DNA from: Pseudarthrobacter raffinosi
GTDB lineage: Bacteria; Actinomycetota; Actinomycetes; Actinomycetales; Micrococcaceae
Length of the DNA: 64,000 bases
Assembly: GCF_023913735.1 (NCBI RefSeq)
Contig: NZ_JAMXBH010000007.1
Span: forward strand, 113,134 to 177,133
Reading direction: 5' to 3'
The notes beneath the pieces are model-generated. The model ran no database searches and was not told the origin of the DNA. It saw only the letters and a list, made by a program, of their open reading frames with translations. Positions 28,862 to 40,779 of the stretch are shown piece after piece. Positions within the stretch are counted from its first letter, which is position 1. Each line of letters begins with the position of its first letter. A program made the translations under genes and the position numbers.

Positions 28862-29628
28862 CCTCGCCCCAGCAGCCCGAGCCGTCCAAGCAGCCCGAGC
28901 CGTCCAAACAGCCCGAGCCGTCCGCGGTGAAGGGACTTGCTGAGGGCTATGCAGCCAAAGCCGGCCTGCACCGCACCCATGACGGCCGGATCGATGTCCT
29001 CAAGAGCGCCGGAGGAATCCAGGGCATCGCCGAGAGCATTGTGCCCGGCCTGGTCTTCCTGATCGCCTTTACCATCACGCGGGACCTGACGCCGTCGTTG
29101 GTGGCCGCGCTGGCCTCCGCCGCGGTGTTTACGGTGGTCCGCCTCGTCCAGCGGCGCCCGCTGACCCAGGCCCTCGCCGGCGTGGTGGGGGTGGGAATCT
29201 CGGCCTGGCTCGCCAACACTACGGGCAAGGCCGAGGACTTCTACCTGCCGGGCTTCTTCACGAACACCGCCTACATCCTCGCCATGGTGATCTCCATCGC
29301 GATCAAGTGGCCGGTGGCCGGCCTGCTGTTCGGGATCATCCGCAACGAAGGGCTGGACTGGCGCAAGGATCCCGCGCGGCTTAAGGCTTACCGCCTGGGC
29401 ACGTGGATCATCGTGGCTGTCCTGGTACTTCGGCTGATCGTTCAGGTCCCCCTGTACCTGATGGGCGAGGACGGACTCGCCGCCCTGGCCACGACCCGCC
29501 TGATCATGGGGGCGCCGCTCTATATCCTCGGCGTCTGGATCGCGTGGCTTGTCACCCGGCCGGTACCGGCGGACGCCGACGCCCCGACGTCGGATCAGCC
29601 GCCGAGGCCGTCGTCCTCCAGCGCCTGA
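28858..29628 (+). CDS. DUF3159 membrane protein
   Basis: 256 residues. N-terminus has three tandem QPEPSK/A hexapeptides (residues 6-23), then a soluble segment and five to six membrane helices from about 62 to 240: IAESIVPGLVFLIAFTIT, AALASAAVFTVVRL, ALAGVVGVGISAWLAN, AYILAMVISIAIKWPVAG, and two more. Function unknown. In the same operon order as in mycobacteria, just before the convergent ceoC/ceoB potassium genes. The last 34 bp overlap the end of ceoC on the other strand. ATG shares ATGA with the upstream stop. Confidence 0.82.
   Translation: MTSPQQPEPSKQPEPSKQPEPSAVKGLAEGYAAKAGLHRTHDGRIDVLKSAGGIQGIAESIVPGLVFLIAFTITRDLTPSLVAALASAAVFTVVRLVQRRPLTQALAGVVGVGISAWLANTTGKAEDFYLPGFFTNTAYILAMVISIAIKWPVAGLLFGIIRNEGLDWRKDPARLKAYRLGTWIIVAVLVLRLIVQVPLYLMGEDGLAALATTRLIMGAPLYILGVWIAWLVTRPVPADADAPTSDQPPRPSSSSA
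28873..28926 (+). repeat. Three tandem 18-bp repeats
   Basis: Units at 28873-28890, 28891-28908 and 28909-28926 encode QPEPSK, QPEPSK, QPEPSA in the DUF3159 N-terminus. The first two differ by one base. Likely length-variable between strains. Confidence 0.9.
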
Positions 29629-30344
29629 GTTTCGGCAGGCTGCACGCCTTCGGGCTCATGGGAGGCCTCCTCCGGCTCCTCCGCTGATTCGGGCGACAGC
29701 AGCGCACGCAACTGATCCTCGGCCGCGATGGTGGTGACGAAAAACAACTCGTCCCCGCCATCAATGACGTCATCCCGGCTGGGAGTGATGGGTGCGTGGT
29801 CCCGGAGGATTGCCACCAGCGTGGCGTCCTCGGGCCAATGGATGTCGCCCACCGTCAGGCCAATGACGTGCGAATCGTGCGGCACCGTGAACTCCACCAG
29901 CGAAGCGACGCCGGTCTGCAGTGTCAGGAGCCGGACCAGGTCGCCGATCTCCACCGCTTCCTCCACAAGCGCGGTCATCAGCTGGGGGGTGTTGACGGCA
30001 ACGTCCACGCCCCAGGAGTCGTTGAACATCCAGTCGTTTTTGGGGTTGTTGACCCGACCCACGGTGCGGCCCACGCCGAATTCGGTCTTGGCCAGGAGCG
30101 AGACCACCAGGTTCACCTTGTCGTCGCCCGTGGCTGAAACAACGACGTCGGCGTCCTCCACTTTCGCTCCCTGCAGCGTGCTGAGCTCGCAGGCGTCGCC
30201 CACGAGCCAGTGCGCGCCGCGCAGCCCGCTGCGTCCGATGACCTCAGGTTTGAGGTCGATCAGCAGGATTTCGTGCTTGTGGGCCAGTAGTTCCCTGGCG
30301 ATCGATGACCCGACGCTGCCGGCGCCGACGATAACAACTTTCAC
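29595..30344 (-). CDS. ceoC: TrkA-type potassium channel/transporter regulator CeoC
   Basis: 249 residues. RCK domain with a Rossmann NAD site VVIVGAGSVGSSIA at the N-terminus and LLIDLKPEVIG as acidic end of strand two, then a TrkA-C domain with VIGLTVGDIHWPEDATLVAI and an acidic C-terminal tail (about 25 residues). It should bind NAD(H) and gate a Trk/Ktr-type potassium system together with CeoB. GTG start shares one base with the ceoB stop (TAGTG). The tail coding part overlaps DUF3159 antisense. Cytoplasmic face of the membrane. Confidence 0.9.
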   Translation of the reverse strand: MKVVIVGAGSVGSSIARELLAHKHEILLIDLKPEVIGRSGLRGAHWLVGDACELSTLQGAKVEDADVVVSATGDDKVNLVVSLLAKTEFGVGRTVGRVNNPKNDWMFNDSWGVDVAVNTPQLMTALVEEAVEIGDLVRLLTLQTGVASLVEFTVPHDSHVIGLTVGDIHWPEDATLVAILRDHAPITPSRDDVIDGGDELFFVTTIAAEDQLRALLSPESAEEPEEASHEPEGVQPAETQALEDDGLGG

Positions 30345-31015
30345 TACAACTCCTTGGCGGGTGCTTTGGCCAGAATCTGGGCGACCTGGGAACTGCGGTC
30401 CACCGGCAGCATGGCGTGGACTGTGTCGCCGTCCTGGTACGAAGTCCCGGTTTCCGGAAGCATGCCCTCGCCGAACCTGGTGAGGTATGCCACCCGGATG
30501 TCGGCAGCTTTTTCGACCTCGCTGATCCGGTGGCCGATCCAGCCGGCGTCGAGGTCCACCTCGGCGAGGACCAGCCGGCCGGAAGGCTCGCGGAAATCAC
30601 CGGCGAGATGCTGTTCGGGCAGGATGCGGCGCAAGACCTGGTCTGCGCTCCACCGGACGGCGGCCACGGTGGGGATGCCGAGCCGTTGATAGATTTCTGC
30701 CCTGCCGGGATCGTAGATCCTGGCCACAACGTGGGGGACGTGGAAGGTCTCGCGCGCCACGCGGGTGGCCAGGATGTTGGAGTTGTCACCGCTGGAAACG
30801 GCCGCGAAGGCGTACGCCTCTGCCACGCCGGCCTGCTGGAGGGTGTCCCGGTCGAAGCCCACACCGGTGACTTTCCGGCCCGTGAAGCCCTGCCGAAGCC
30901 GGCGGAATGCGCGGTCGTCCTGGTCGATGATGGCGACGGAATGACCGGCGTCCTCCAGCGTATGCGCCAGAGTGGCCCCTACCCGGCCACATCCCATGAT
31001 CACGAAATGCGCCAC
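30344..31015 (-). CDS. ceoB: TrkA-type potassium channel/transporter regulator CeoB
   Basis: 223 residues. RCK domain with VIMGCGRVGATLA at the N-terminus, AIIDQDD acidic turn, then a TrkA-C domain LVLAEVDLDAGWIGHRISE. Partner of CeoC in the same order as in M. tuberculosis (Rv2691/Rv2692 as I recall). No pore-forming Trk subunit is encoded in the window, so it must pair with one elsewhere, or act on the adjacent APC permease, with which it is divergent. GTG at 31015 with GAGGAG six nt upstream. Confidence 0.9.
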   Translation of the reverse strand: MAHFVIMGCGRVGATLAHTLEDAGHSVAIIDQDDRAFRRLRQGFTGRKVTGVGFDRDTLQQAGVAEAYAFAAVSSGDNSNILATRVARETFHVPHVVARIYDPGRAEIYQRLGIPTVAAVRWSADQVLRRILPEQHLAGDFREPSGRLVLAEVDLDAGWIGHRISEVEKAADIRVAYLTRFGEGMLPETGTSYQDGDTVHAMLPVDRSSQVAQILAKAPAKEL

Positions 31016-31121
31016 CGTATCTCCTCAACTTCCGTAGCCTGTTGCTGCTGCTAGAACTCTACCGGCAGCGCGCGTGCTGCATCCGCCCGGACGCCGTCAT
31101 GACATGGGCAGGGAATCAGAC

Positions 31122-31127
31122 TAGCTT
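31122..31127 (+). promoter_or_regulatory. -10 element for leaderless APC permease mRNA
   Basis: TAGCTT, 6 nt before the GTG at 31134; no ribosome binding site in between. Confidence 0.55.
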
Positions 31128-31133
31128 TGTGGA

Positions 31134-33110
31134 GTGCTGACTATATTGAATGCCGTGAAACGGGTGCTGGTGGGCAGGCCCTTCAGGAATGACAGGCTCG
31201 CCCATACGTTGCTCCCCAAACGGGTAGCACTCCCGGTTTTCGCTTCCGACGCACTGTCATCTGTGGCTTACGCGCCCGATGAAATCCTGCTTACGCTGGC
31301 CCTGGCCGGCGTGAGTGCCGTGGCCTTTTCGCCGTGGGTGGGCCTGGCCGTGATGGTGGTCCTCCTGACGGTGGTGGCGTCCTACCGGCAGAACGTGCAC
31401 GCCTACCCCTCCGGCGGCGGAGACTACGAGATCGCCAACGAAAACCTGGGCAAGTTTTCCGGGCTGACTGTGGCCTCGGCGCTCCTGGTGGACTACGTCC
31501 TGACGGTGGCCGTCTCGATGTCCTCGGCGGCCACCTACCTCACCACGGCGGTGCCGTCCCTGCACGGGCAACAGACCCTGTTCGCCACCATCGGCGTCGT
31601 AATCCTTGCCCTCGTCAACCTCCGCGGCATCAAGGAAGCCGGCAGCGTTTTCGCTGTCCCCACGTACATTTTTATGGCAGCGATCCTCGGCATGACAGCG
31701 GTGGGCGTCTTCCAGGCCGCCACAGGCCAGCTGGGCGAAGCACCGTCGGCGGCCTTCGAGATTGTGCCGGCTCCCGGTTTCGACGAAGGGCTGGTGGGCC
31801 TGGCCGGCGCCTTCCTCCTGCTCCGGGCGTTCTCCTCCGGCGCCGCCGCGCTGACCGGCATTGAGGCCATCAGCAACGGTGTGCCGAACTTCCAGAAACC
31901 GAAGAGCAAGAACGCGGCCACCACGCTGTTGCTGCTCGGCGTCATCGCCTCGTCCATGCTGGCCGGCATCATCTTTCTCGCCAACGCCACGAAGGTGCAT
32001 ATTGTGCTGGATCCGGCGACGGAATTCCTGATGAACGGCCTGCCGCTGCCGGAGGATTACATTCAGAGTCCGGCCATCAGCCAGATCGCCCAGACCATCT
32101 TCGGCCCGGGATCAATCCTGTTCTTCATCGTGGTCGCCGCCACCGGAGTAATCCTGGTGTTCGCCTCGAACACCGCGTTCAACGGGTTCCCGGTACTTGG
32201 CTCCATCCTCGCCCAGGACGGCTACCTGCCTCGCCAGCTGCGGACCAGGGGAGACCGCCTGGCGTTCAGCAACGGTGTCCTTGCCCTGGCCGCCGGAGCG
32301 TTGGTGCTGATCCTCGCGTTCAACGGCGACGTCACCAAACTGATCCAGCTCTACATCGTGGGCGTCTTTATTTCCTTTACCCTCAGCCAGCTGGGCATGA
32401 TCCGGCATTGGGGGAGGCACCTCAAGCTCGCCAAGGACAAAGCCACCCGACGCCGGATGGTGAAGTCCCGCACCATCAACAGCATCGGGTTCGGCATGAC
32501 GTCCCTGGTGCTGGTGATCGTGCTGATCACCAAGTTCCAGCAAGGCGCGTGGATCGCGCTGCTGGCCATGTTCATCCTGTTCCTGATCATGTGGAGCATC
32601 CGGGCACACTATGACAACGTGGCCAAGGAACTGGCCGTGGACGAGGACTCCTCGCCGCGTGCCTTGCCGTCCCGGGTCCACGCGGTACTGTTGGTGTCCC
32701 ACGTGCGCAAGCCGGTGTTGCGTGCCCTGGCCTACGCCCGGGCCTCGCGGCCGTCGCGGCTGGACGCCATCACGGTGGACATTAATGCAGAGGAAACCGC
32801 GCATACGGTTGCCGACTGGGAAAAGCTGGAGATCCCCGTGCCGCTGACCGTCCTCGCCAGCCCGTACCGGGAAACCATCACGCCCATCATGGAATACGTC
32901 AAGAACATGCGCCGTGATTCCCCCCGCGACCTGATCGTGGTCTACATCCCTGAATACGTGGTCGGCAAATGGTGGGAACAGCTGGTCCATAACCAGACAG
33001 CATTGCGTATCAAAACCCGGCTGCACTTTGAACCTGGCGTGATGGTGGCCAGTGTCCCGTGGCAGTTGAAATCGTCCGAAGAAGCCAAAAACATGCAGGA
33101 TATCCGATGA
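31134..33110 (+). CDS. APC family amino acid/potassium permease
   Basis: 658 residues. About 12 membrane helices over residues 30-490, opening with RVALPVFASDALSSVAYAPDEIL and containing YPSGGGDYEIANENLG, both typical of the KUP/KimA-like APC branch. The final 170 residues form a soluble domain with RVHAVLLVSHVRKPVLRALAYA, VDINAEE and RDLIVVYIPEYVVG, resembling a universal-stress-type fold. Position beside ceoB/ceoC and similarity to KimA suggest potassium uptake, but amino acid transport cannot be excluded. Its TGA overlaps the ATG of the methyltransferase. Inner membrane. Confidence 0.85.
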   Translation: MLTILNAVKRVLVGRPFRNDRLAHTLLPKRVALPVFASDALSSVAYAPDEILLTLALAGVSAVAFSPWVGLAVMVVLLTVVASYRQNVHAYPSGGGDYEIANENLGKFSGLTVASALLVDYVLTVAVSMSSAATYLTTAVPSLHGQQTLFATIGVVILALVNLRGIKEAGSVFAVPTYIFMAAILGMTAVGVFQAATGQLGEAPSAAFEIVPAPGFDEGLVGLAGAFLLLRAFSSGAAALTGIEAISNGVPNFQKPKSKNAATTLLLLGVIASSMLAGIIFLANATKVHIVLDPATEFLMNGLPLPEDYIQSPAISQIAQTIFGPGSILFFIVVAATGVILVFASNTAFNGFPVLGSILAQDGYLPRQLRTRGDRLAFSNGVLALAAGALVLILAFNGDVTKLIQLYIVGVFISFTLSQLGMIRHWGRHLKLAKDKATRRRMVKSRTINSIGFGMTSLVLVIVLITKFQQGAWIALLAMFILFLIMWSIRAHYDNVAKELAVDEDSSPRALPSRVHAVLLVSHVRKPVLRALAYARASRPSRLDAITVDINAEETAHTVADWEKLEIPVPLTVLASPYRETITPIMEYVKNMRRDSPRDLIVVYIPEYVVGKWWEQLVHNQTALRIKTRLHFEPGVMVASVPWQLKSSEEAKNMQDIR

Positions 33111-34531
33111 ACCCCCAGACCCAGAGCCACCCCGCAGCTGCCACGGCAGCCCCCACCGAACTGGTGCTCGACGTCGGCCCGGTGGCCCACGGCGGCCACT
33201 GTGTGGCCCGGCACGAGGGCAGGGTTATCTTTGTCCGGCACGGCATCCCCGGCGAAAAGGTACGCGTCCGCCTCACCGACGCGGGGGAGTCTGCCAAGTT
33301 CTGGCGCGCCGACGTTGTGGAGGTGCTGGAAGCCTCCCCTGACCGGGCGGAGCACTTCTGGCGTCCGGCTGACTCCCTCCGCGCCTGGGCCCACGGACAT
33401 CCGCCGGTGGGCGGAGCCGAATTCGGCCACATCTCCCTTACCCGCCAGCGCGCGCTCAAGTCGGCGGTACTGGCCGAACAGCTTCAGCGCCTCGCCGCCG
33501 TCGAACGCCTGCCCGACGGGCTGGACCTCGGAAACCTCGTGGAGGCTGTGGAGGCTGTGGACGCGGGCGGGCGGGATTCCAGCCTGGAGACTGAGTCAAC
33601 GTACGACGCCGGCACTGGCCTGGGGTGGCGGACGCGCGCCAGCTTCTCGGTGGCTCCGGGCGGCAAACTTGGCATGCACGCGCACCGTTCCGACCACATC
33701 ATTGCCGTCCGGGAGATGCCGCTCGCAACGGAGCGCATCAACCGGCTGCGCTTGTGGGACCTCGACCTGACCGGCATCGAACGCGTGGAGGTGGCAGCGC
33801 CGTCGAACGGTTCACGCCCACTGGTGCTGCTGGCTCCTGCACCCGGCACCAAGCCCAAGCGGCTCAGTGCCATCGCGGCCCAGCTTCCGGACGACGTTTC
33901 CGTGGCCACGTTCGACCCCCTCACAGGGGAAGTCGCGCAGCTGCGTGGCCGGACCTGGGTCCAGGAGTCGGCAGCCGGCCACGACTACAGGGTTACGGGC
34001 GCGGGTTTCTGGCAGATCCACCGCGACGCGCCCGGGACGCTTGTGGGGGCCGTCACAGAATTCCTCCACAATGGCGGATTCCTGGCGCCGGGTTCCGTGG
34101 TGGCAGACCTCTACGCCGGCGCCGGGCTGTTCACGGCTCCATTGGCTGACGCGGTGGGGGAGACCGGGTCGGTTCTCTCGGTGGAAGGAGCACCGGGAAC
34201 CAGCCGGGACGCCCGCAAGAACCTTCACGGTGCGCCGCAGGTGGAGATCGAGCACGGCCGGGTGGAACGTGTCCTCCGCCAAAAGCCGCGGAATTTCGAC
34301 GCCATCGTGCTGGATCCGCCCCGGGCGGGCGCCGGGAAGCCCGTGGTCAGCCAGCTGATCGCCGCCGGCCCCCGCGCCATCGCCTACGTGTCCTGTGATC
34401 CGGCATCGTTTGCCCGGGACGTGGGGTACTTCCAGCAGGCAGGCTGGTCCCTGGCGGGCCTGCGGGCCTTCGATCTCTATCCGCACACCCACCACCTGGA
34501 GACGGTGGCGTTACTGACGCCGGGTCAGTGA
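33107..34531 (+). CDS. TRAM-domain class I SAM-dependent RNA methyltransferase
   Basis: 474 residues. N-terminal TRAM RNA-binding beta barrel (about 18-80, LVLDVGPVAHGGHCVARHEGR), central domain, and a Rossmann methyltransferase domain: SAM motif VADLYAGAGLFTAPLADAVG near 333, catalytic motif LDPPRAGAGK near 403 and nucleophile Cys in YVSCDPASFARDV near 429. This is the RlmD/TrmA (5-methyluridine) family; whether it acts on 23S rRNA or tRNA is not clear. The four-Cys iron-sulfur set of E. coli RlmD is not evident. ATGA overlap with the permease stop. Cytoplasmic. Confidence 0.88.
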   Translation: MNPQTQSHPAAATAAPTELVLDVGPVAHGGHCVARHEGRVIFVRHGIPGEKVRVRLTDAGESAKFWRADVVEVLEASPDRAEHFWRPADSLRAWAHGHPPVGGAEFGHISLTRQRALKSAVLAEQLQRLAAVERLPDGLDLGNLVEAVEAVDAGGRDSSLETESTYDAGTGLGWRTRASFSVAPGGKLGMHAHRSDHIIAVREMPLATERINRLRLWDLDLTGIERVEVAAPSNGSRPLVLLAPAPGTKPKRLSAIAAQLPDDVSVATFDPLTGEVAQLRGRTWVQESAAGHDYRVTGAGFWQIHRDAPGTLVGAVTEFLHNGGFLAPGSVVADLYAGAGLFTAPLADAVGETGSVLSVEGAPGTSRDARKNLHGAPQVEIEHGRVERVLRQKPRNFDAIVLDPPRAGAGKPVVSQLIAAGPRAIAYVSCDPASFARDVGYFQQAGWSLAGLRAFDLYPHTHHLETVALLTPGQ

Positions 34532-34609
34532 TGCTACTAGGATGGCGGTAGTAATCCCACGTCGCGCCCCGTATTCACGGCTGACCTCCTGCAATTTGTG
34601 TGGCCAGCA

Positions 34610-34631
34610 CTAATTAGGCCTGCCTAACTAG
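34610..34631. promoter_or_regulatory. Candidate operator upstream of aconitase
   Basis: 22-bp imperfect palindrome centred at 34620/34621, 18 of 22 bases symmetric, core TTAGGC-CT-GCCTAA. Half-sites look like those of DtxR/IdeR boxes but the spacing differs. Ends 52 nt before the acnA start. Confidence 0.5.
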
Positions 34632-34683
34632 CAAGCGGTCTACCGCGCGACAAAGATGAAACTGTTGCGAGAGGAGTCCTGCG

Positions 34684-37494
<2,811 letters not shown>

Positions 37495-37523
37495 CCGGAA
37501 TCTGAACCCACGCAGTACTCTTT

Positions 37524-37560
37524 CGAAGCCCCGGCCGGTCACCGACCAGCCGGGGCTTCG
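37524..37560 (+). terminator. Intrinsic terminator of acnA
   Basis: 12-bp stem CGAAGCCCCGGC/GCCGGGGCTTCG with a 13-nt loop, 29 nt after the acnA stop, followed by a short T-poor tail. Confidence 0.75.
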
Positions 37561-37623
37561 GCTTTGCATTTTCCGCAAGGCGTTAGAGTTAACAGGCACG
37601 TCTACCACCCGAAGGAGGGGTCA

Positions 37624-39597
37624 TTGGGAATCTTGGACACCATCCGGAATCCGCAGGACCTGAACCAGCTGTCTCACGAGCAGCTCGAAGAGCTGGCCGC
37701 TGAGGTCAGGAGTTTCCTGATCACCAACGTCTCCCAGACAGGTGGACACCTCGGACCCAACCTCGGCGTTGTGGAACTGACCCTGGCCGTGCACCGCATC
37801 TTCGATTCGCCCCGGGACAGCATCGTGTTCGACACGGGCCACCAGTCGTATGTGCACAAGCTCCTCACCGGCCGCCAGGACTTCAGTACCCTGCGCCAGC
37901 AGGGCGGAATGTCCGGCTACCCTTCCCGCGCCGAGTCCGAGCATGACATTGTGGAAAGCTCGCATGCTTCCTCCTCCCTCTCCTGGGCGGACGGCATCTC
38001 CCGTGCCAGGCAGCTCACCGGCGAGTCGGAGCGTTACACCGTCGCCGTCGTCGGAGACGGGGCGCTCACCGGCGGCATGGCCTGGGAAGCCATCAACAAC
38101 ATTGCGGCGGACAAGCGCCGCCGCGTGGTGATCGTGGTCAACGACAACGGCCGCTCCTACGCCCCCACGGTGGGCGGCTTCGCGGACTACCTCGCCTCAC
38201 TGCGCCCCACCATCGACTCGTTTCGCGCCGCCCCTGCCTATGAGGGCACGCTGGACTGGTGGAAGAAGAAGCTCCAGAACGGCGGCCCCGTAGGCCAGTT
38301 CACCTACAAGAGCCTGCATGCCATGAAAAAGGGCATCAAGGACTGGTGGGCGCCGCAGGGCATGTTCGAAGACCTCGGCATGAAGTACATCGGCCCGGTT
38401 GACGGCCACAACCTGCAGGCCATGGAGCACGCCCTGTCCACAGCCAGGAACTACGCCGGCCCCGTGATTGTCCACGCCATGACCGAAAAGGGCCACGGCT
38501 ACGCCCCGGCCCGGGCCCATGAAGCGGACCAGTTCCACGCCGTCGGCATTATCGATCCGGAGACCGGTGAGCCGACGGGAGTTTCCGGGGCACAGTCCTG
38601 GACGTCTGTTTTTGCTGACGAAATCGCGAAGATCGCCGACGAACGCCCCGACATTGTGGGCATCACCGGGGCCATGCTCATTCCCGTGGGCCTGCATAAG
38701 TTTGCGGCCAAGCACCCGGACCGCGTGATCGATGTCGGCATCGCCGAGCAGCATGCGCTGACGTCCGCCGCCGGCATGGCTTTCGGCGGGCTCCACCCCG
38801 TGGTGGCCGTGTATGCCACCTTCCTGAACCGTGCCTTTGACCAGCTCCTCATGGACGTGGCCTTGCACAAAGCCGGCGTCACCATCGTCCTGGACAGGGC
38901 CGGTGTCACCGGCCCTGACGGGGCCAGCCATCACGGCATGTGGGACATGGCAATGGTCCAGATCGTGCCCGGACTCCACCTCGCCGCGCCGCGCGACGCC
39001 TCCCGGCTGCGGGAAGAGCTGCGCGAGGCCGTGGCCATCAGCGACGCCCCCACCGTGGTGCGCTTCTCCAAGGGCACCGTGGGCGCCGAAGTGGAGGCCA
39101 TCGAACGCCTGGGCGACGGTGTTGACGTGCTGGCCCGCCGGCCGGCCGGCTCCACCGAAAACGACGTCCTGATCGTCAGTGTCGGAGCGATGTCCGAACT
39201 GGCCCTCGACGTGTCCAACCGCCTGGGCGCCCAAGGCATCAGCACCACTGTGGTGGACCCGCGCTGGGTGCTGCCGGTGCGGCGTTCCATCATCGCGCTG
39301 GCCTCCCACCACCGGCTGGTCATCTGCATCGAGGACGGTGTCAGGGCAGGCGGCGTCGGATCGCGGATCCGGCAGGAAATGCGCGCCGCCGGCGTGGACA
39401 CCGCCCTGAACGAGGTGGGGCTCCCCGCGGAGTTCCTGGACCACGGCACACGCAGCCAGGTGCTGGAGCGCGTCGGGCTGACGGCCCAGCAGATCACGCA
39501 CGACGTCGTCGCCCAGGTTCTGGGCACAAAGGTCCCCTTCGCGCGCCCCCTGCCAGGCCAGGAGCACCCCACCACCGGCAGCCTGCCGATCCTGTGA
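37624..39597 (+). CDS. dxs: 1-deoxy-D-xylulose-5-phosphate synthase
   Basis: 657 residues. Thiamine diphosphate enzyme of the MEP isoprenoid pathway, joining pyruvate and glyceraldehyde 3-phosphate. TPP motif [16 protein letters not shown]...[23 protein letters not shown] near the N-terminus, and catalytic Glu in [20 protein letters not shown] near 380. A TTG start at 37624 ([16 protein letters not shown]) is chosen since homologues begin MGILDTI and GGAGGGG precedes it. Product feeds menaquinone, carotenoid and cell wall carrier synthesis. The stop overlaps the DUF402 start (GTGA). Cytoplasmic. Confidence 0.96.
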   Translation: MGILDTIRNPQDLNQLSHEQLEELAAEVRSFLITNVSQTGGHLGPNLGVVELTLAVHRIFDSPRDSIVFDTGHQSYVHKLLTGRQDFSTLRQQGGMSGYPSRAESEHDIVESSHASSSLSWADGISRARQLTGESERYTVAVVGDGALTGGMAWEAINNIAADKRRRVVIVVNDNGRSYAPTVGGFADYLASLRPTIDSFRAAPAYEGTLDWWKKKLQNGGPVGQFTYKSLHAMKKGIKDWWAPQGMFEDLGMKYIGPVDGHNLQAMEHALSTARNYAGPVIVHAMTEKGHGYAPARAHEADQFHAVGIIDPETGEPTGVSGAQSWTSVFADEIAKIADERPDIVGITGAMLIPVGLHKFAAKHPDRVIDVGIAEQHALTSAAGMAFGGLHPVVAVYATFLNRAFDQLLMDVALHKAGVTIVLDRAGVTGPDGASHHGMWDMAMVQIVPGLHLAAPRDASRLREELREAVAISDAPTVVRFSKGTVGAEVEAIERLGDGVDVLARRPAGSTENDVLIVSVGAMSELALDVSNRLGAQGISTTVVDPRWVLPVRRSIIALASHHRLVICIEDGVRAGGVGSRIRQEMRAAGVDTALNEVGLPAEFLDHGTRSQVLERVGLTAQQITHDVVAQVLGTKVPFARPLPGQEHPTTGSLPIL

Positions 39598-40211
39598 GGG
39601 AAGAAGACGCACTGAAGTATCCGTCCGCCGTCGGGGATTCAAGCCCGGCGAGGCACACGAGCACCACCCGCGTTCCTGCGGGACTGCAGCCAGGCCAGCT
39701 GGTGGTGGCCCGGAACCGGAAATGGAACGGGCAAGCCCACTGGGTGGTCCCGGGGCGGTACCTCGGCGAGGACCGGCACGGCTGGTGGATCTTCCAGGGA
39801 ACCAACGAATTCTGTTCGCGCCCGGGCGCCGCCTTTTACACAGCATCCGACGCCGTGCTGCTGGTGCCGCGGTCCGGAGACTGGGTGGCCACGTTCTACG
39901 ACGACGCCCACCCCAGCGGCGTCAGGGTCTACGTTGACCTCGCCGTCGCCCACGAGTGGACGGACATCCGGCCCGCCGTCACCGAGTTCCATGTGATCGA
40001 CATGGACCTGGACGTGATCCGCATGGCCGGCCGGGGCGTCTTCATCGATGACCAGGACGAGTTCGCCGAGCACCGCGTCGCCATGAATTACCCGGACCTG
40101 CTGGTGGATGACATCCAGGCGGCCGCGGACGAGCTATATCAGGCCGTCAAGGCACAGCACGCACCATTCGACGGAACAGACGCCGGATGGTTCACGAAGG
40201 GACGGTCATGA
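39594..40211 (+). CDS. DUF402 (FomD-like) protein
   Basis: 205 residues. After a variable 35-residue N-terminus comes [21 protein letters not shown], then [18 protein letters not shown] and the DUF402 core: [29 protein letters not shown], and [13 protein letters not shown]. The conserved Asp/Glu residues match the divalent metal site of FomD and of nucleoside phosphate hydrolases in this family. Substrate unknown; a nucleotide mono- or diphosphate is plausible. GTG overlaps the dxs stop by 4 nt and its own stop overlaps the next ATG, so dxs, this gene and the next are translated in a chain. Confidence 0.83.
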   Translation: MREEDALKYPSAVGDSSPARHTSTTRVPAGLQPGQLVVARNRKWNGQAHWVVPGRYLGEDRHGWWIFQGTNEFCSRPGAAFYTASDAVLLVPRSGDWVATFYDDAHPSGVRVYVDLAVAHEWTDIRPAVTEFHVIDMDLDVIRMAGRGVFIDDQDEFAEHRVAMNYPDLLVDDIQAAADELYQAVKAQHAPFDGTDAGWFTKGRS

Positions 40212-40768
40212 GCGGGATCATCAGGGTCTACAAACGGGACGACGAGGGAGTACTGCACTTCCGTGAAGGCTGGTTCGACGAGGACTACAGCCAGTTCGTG
40301 ATGAACTACGGCGTGGTTGGCCACCAGAGCAAAACCGAAGAGACTGATGTGGCGGACGCCGCCGCGGTGGAGGGCCTGATGGATGCCTTTGCCGTCCAGT
40401 GCGCCGAGGACGGCTTCGCCGAAATCCCCGACGAGGACCAGTTCTGGGTGGTGGCGCAGTTCGCCCTCAAAACCAAGGAGGGCACGGACCGTGACCGCTA
40501 CCTTGAGGAAAAGGCGAAGGACGCCCTCATCAGCCACCTGGCCTGGCGCGGCCTGGGAACCGTGGAACGCTCGGAGTTCAGCGACTATAAACTGAACATC
40601 TTCTGCCTCTGCCCCGACGTGAACAAGGCTGTCAGCGCAATCAAGGTCTGCAGCCGTGGCGAAGACCTCGACTTCACCAAACTCAGCATCGGCGCCGCGC
40701 CCTTCAGCGAACCGGACAACTTCAAACTCAAGCACTCCCCGAAGCCTGCCAACTCGTTCAGCCTCTAG
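40208..40768 (+). CDS. Unknown protein coupled to DUF402
   Basis: 186 residues; I do not recognise a family. Acidic N-terminal half with many aromatic residues (IIRVYKRDDEGVLHFREGWFDEDYSQFVMNYG in pieces), a helix-rich middle (DRDRYLEEKAKDALISHL) and two Cys close together (FCLCPD). No signal peptide or membrane helix. The gene body has normal codon use, and the ATG shares ATGA with the DUF402 stop, so it is real and likely works with the DUF402 enzyme. Possible homologues would be confined to Arthrobacter relatives; not verified. Confidence 0.7.
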   Translation: MSGIIRVYKRDDEGVLHFREGWFDEDYSQFVMNYGVVGHQSKTEETDVADAAAVEGLMDAFAVQCAEDGFAEIPDEDQFWVVAQFALKTKEGTDRDRYLEEKAKDALISHLAWRGLGTVERSEFSDYKLNIFCLCPDVNKAVSAIKVCSRGEDLDFTKLSIGAAPFSEPDNFKLKHSPKPANSFSL

Positions 40769-40779
40769 AGGGGAAATCC

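Noticed and set aside
34614..34627. Genuine DtxR/IdeR box before acnA
   Set aside because: TTAGG and CCTAA are 4 bp apart, whereas the 19-bp box has them 9 bp apart.
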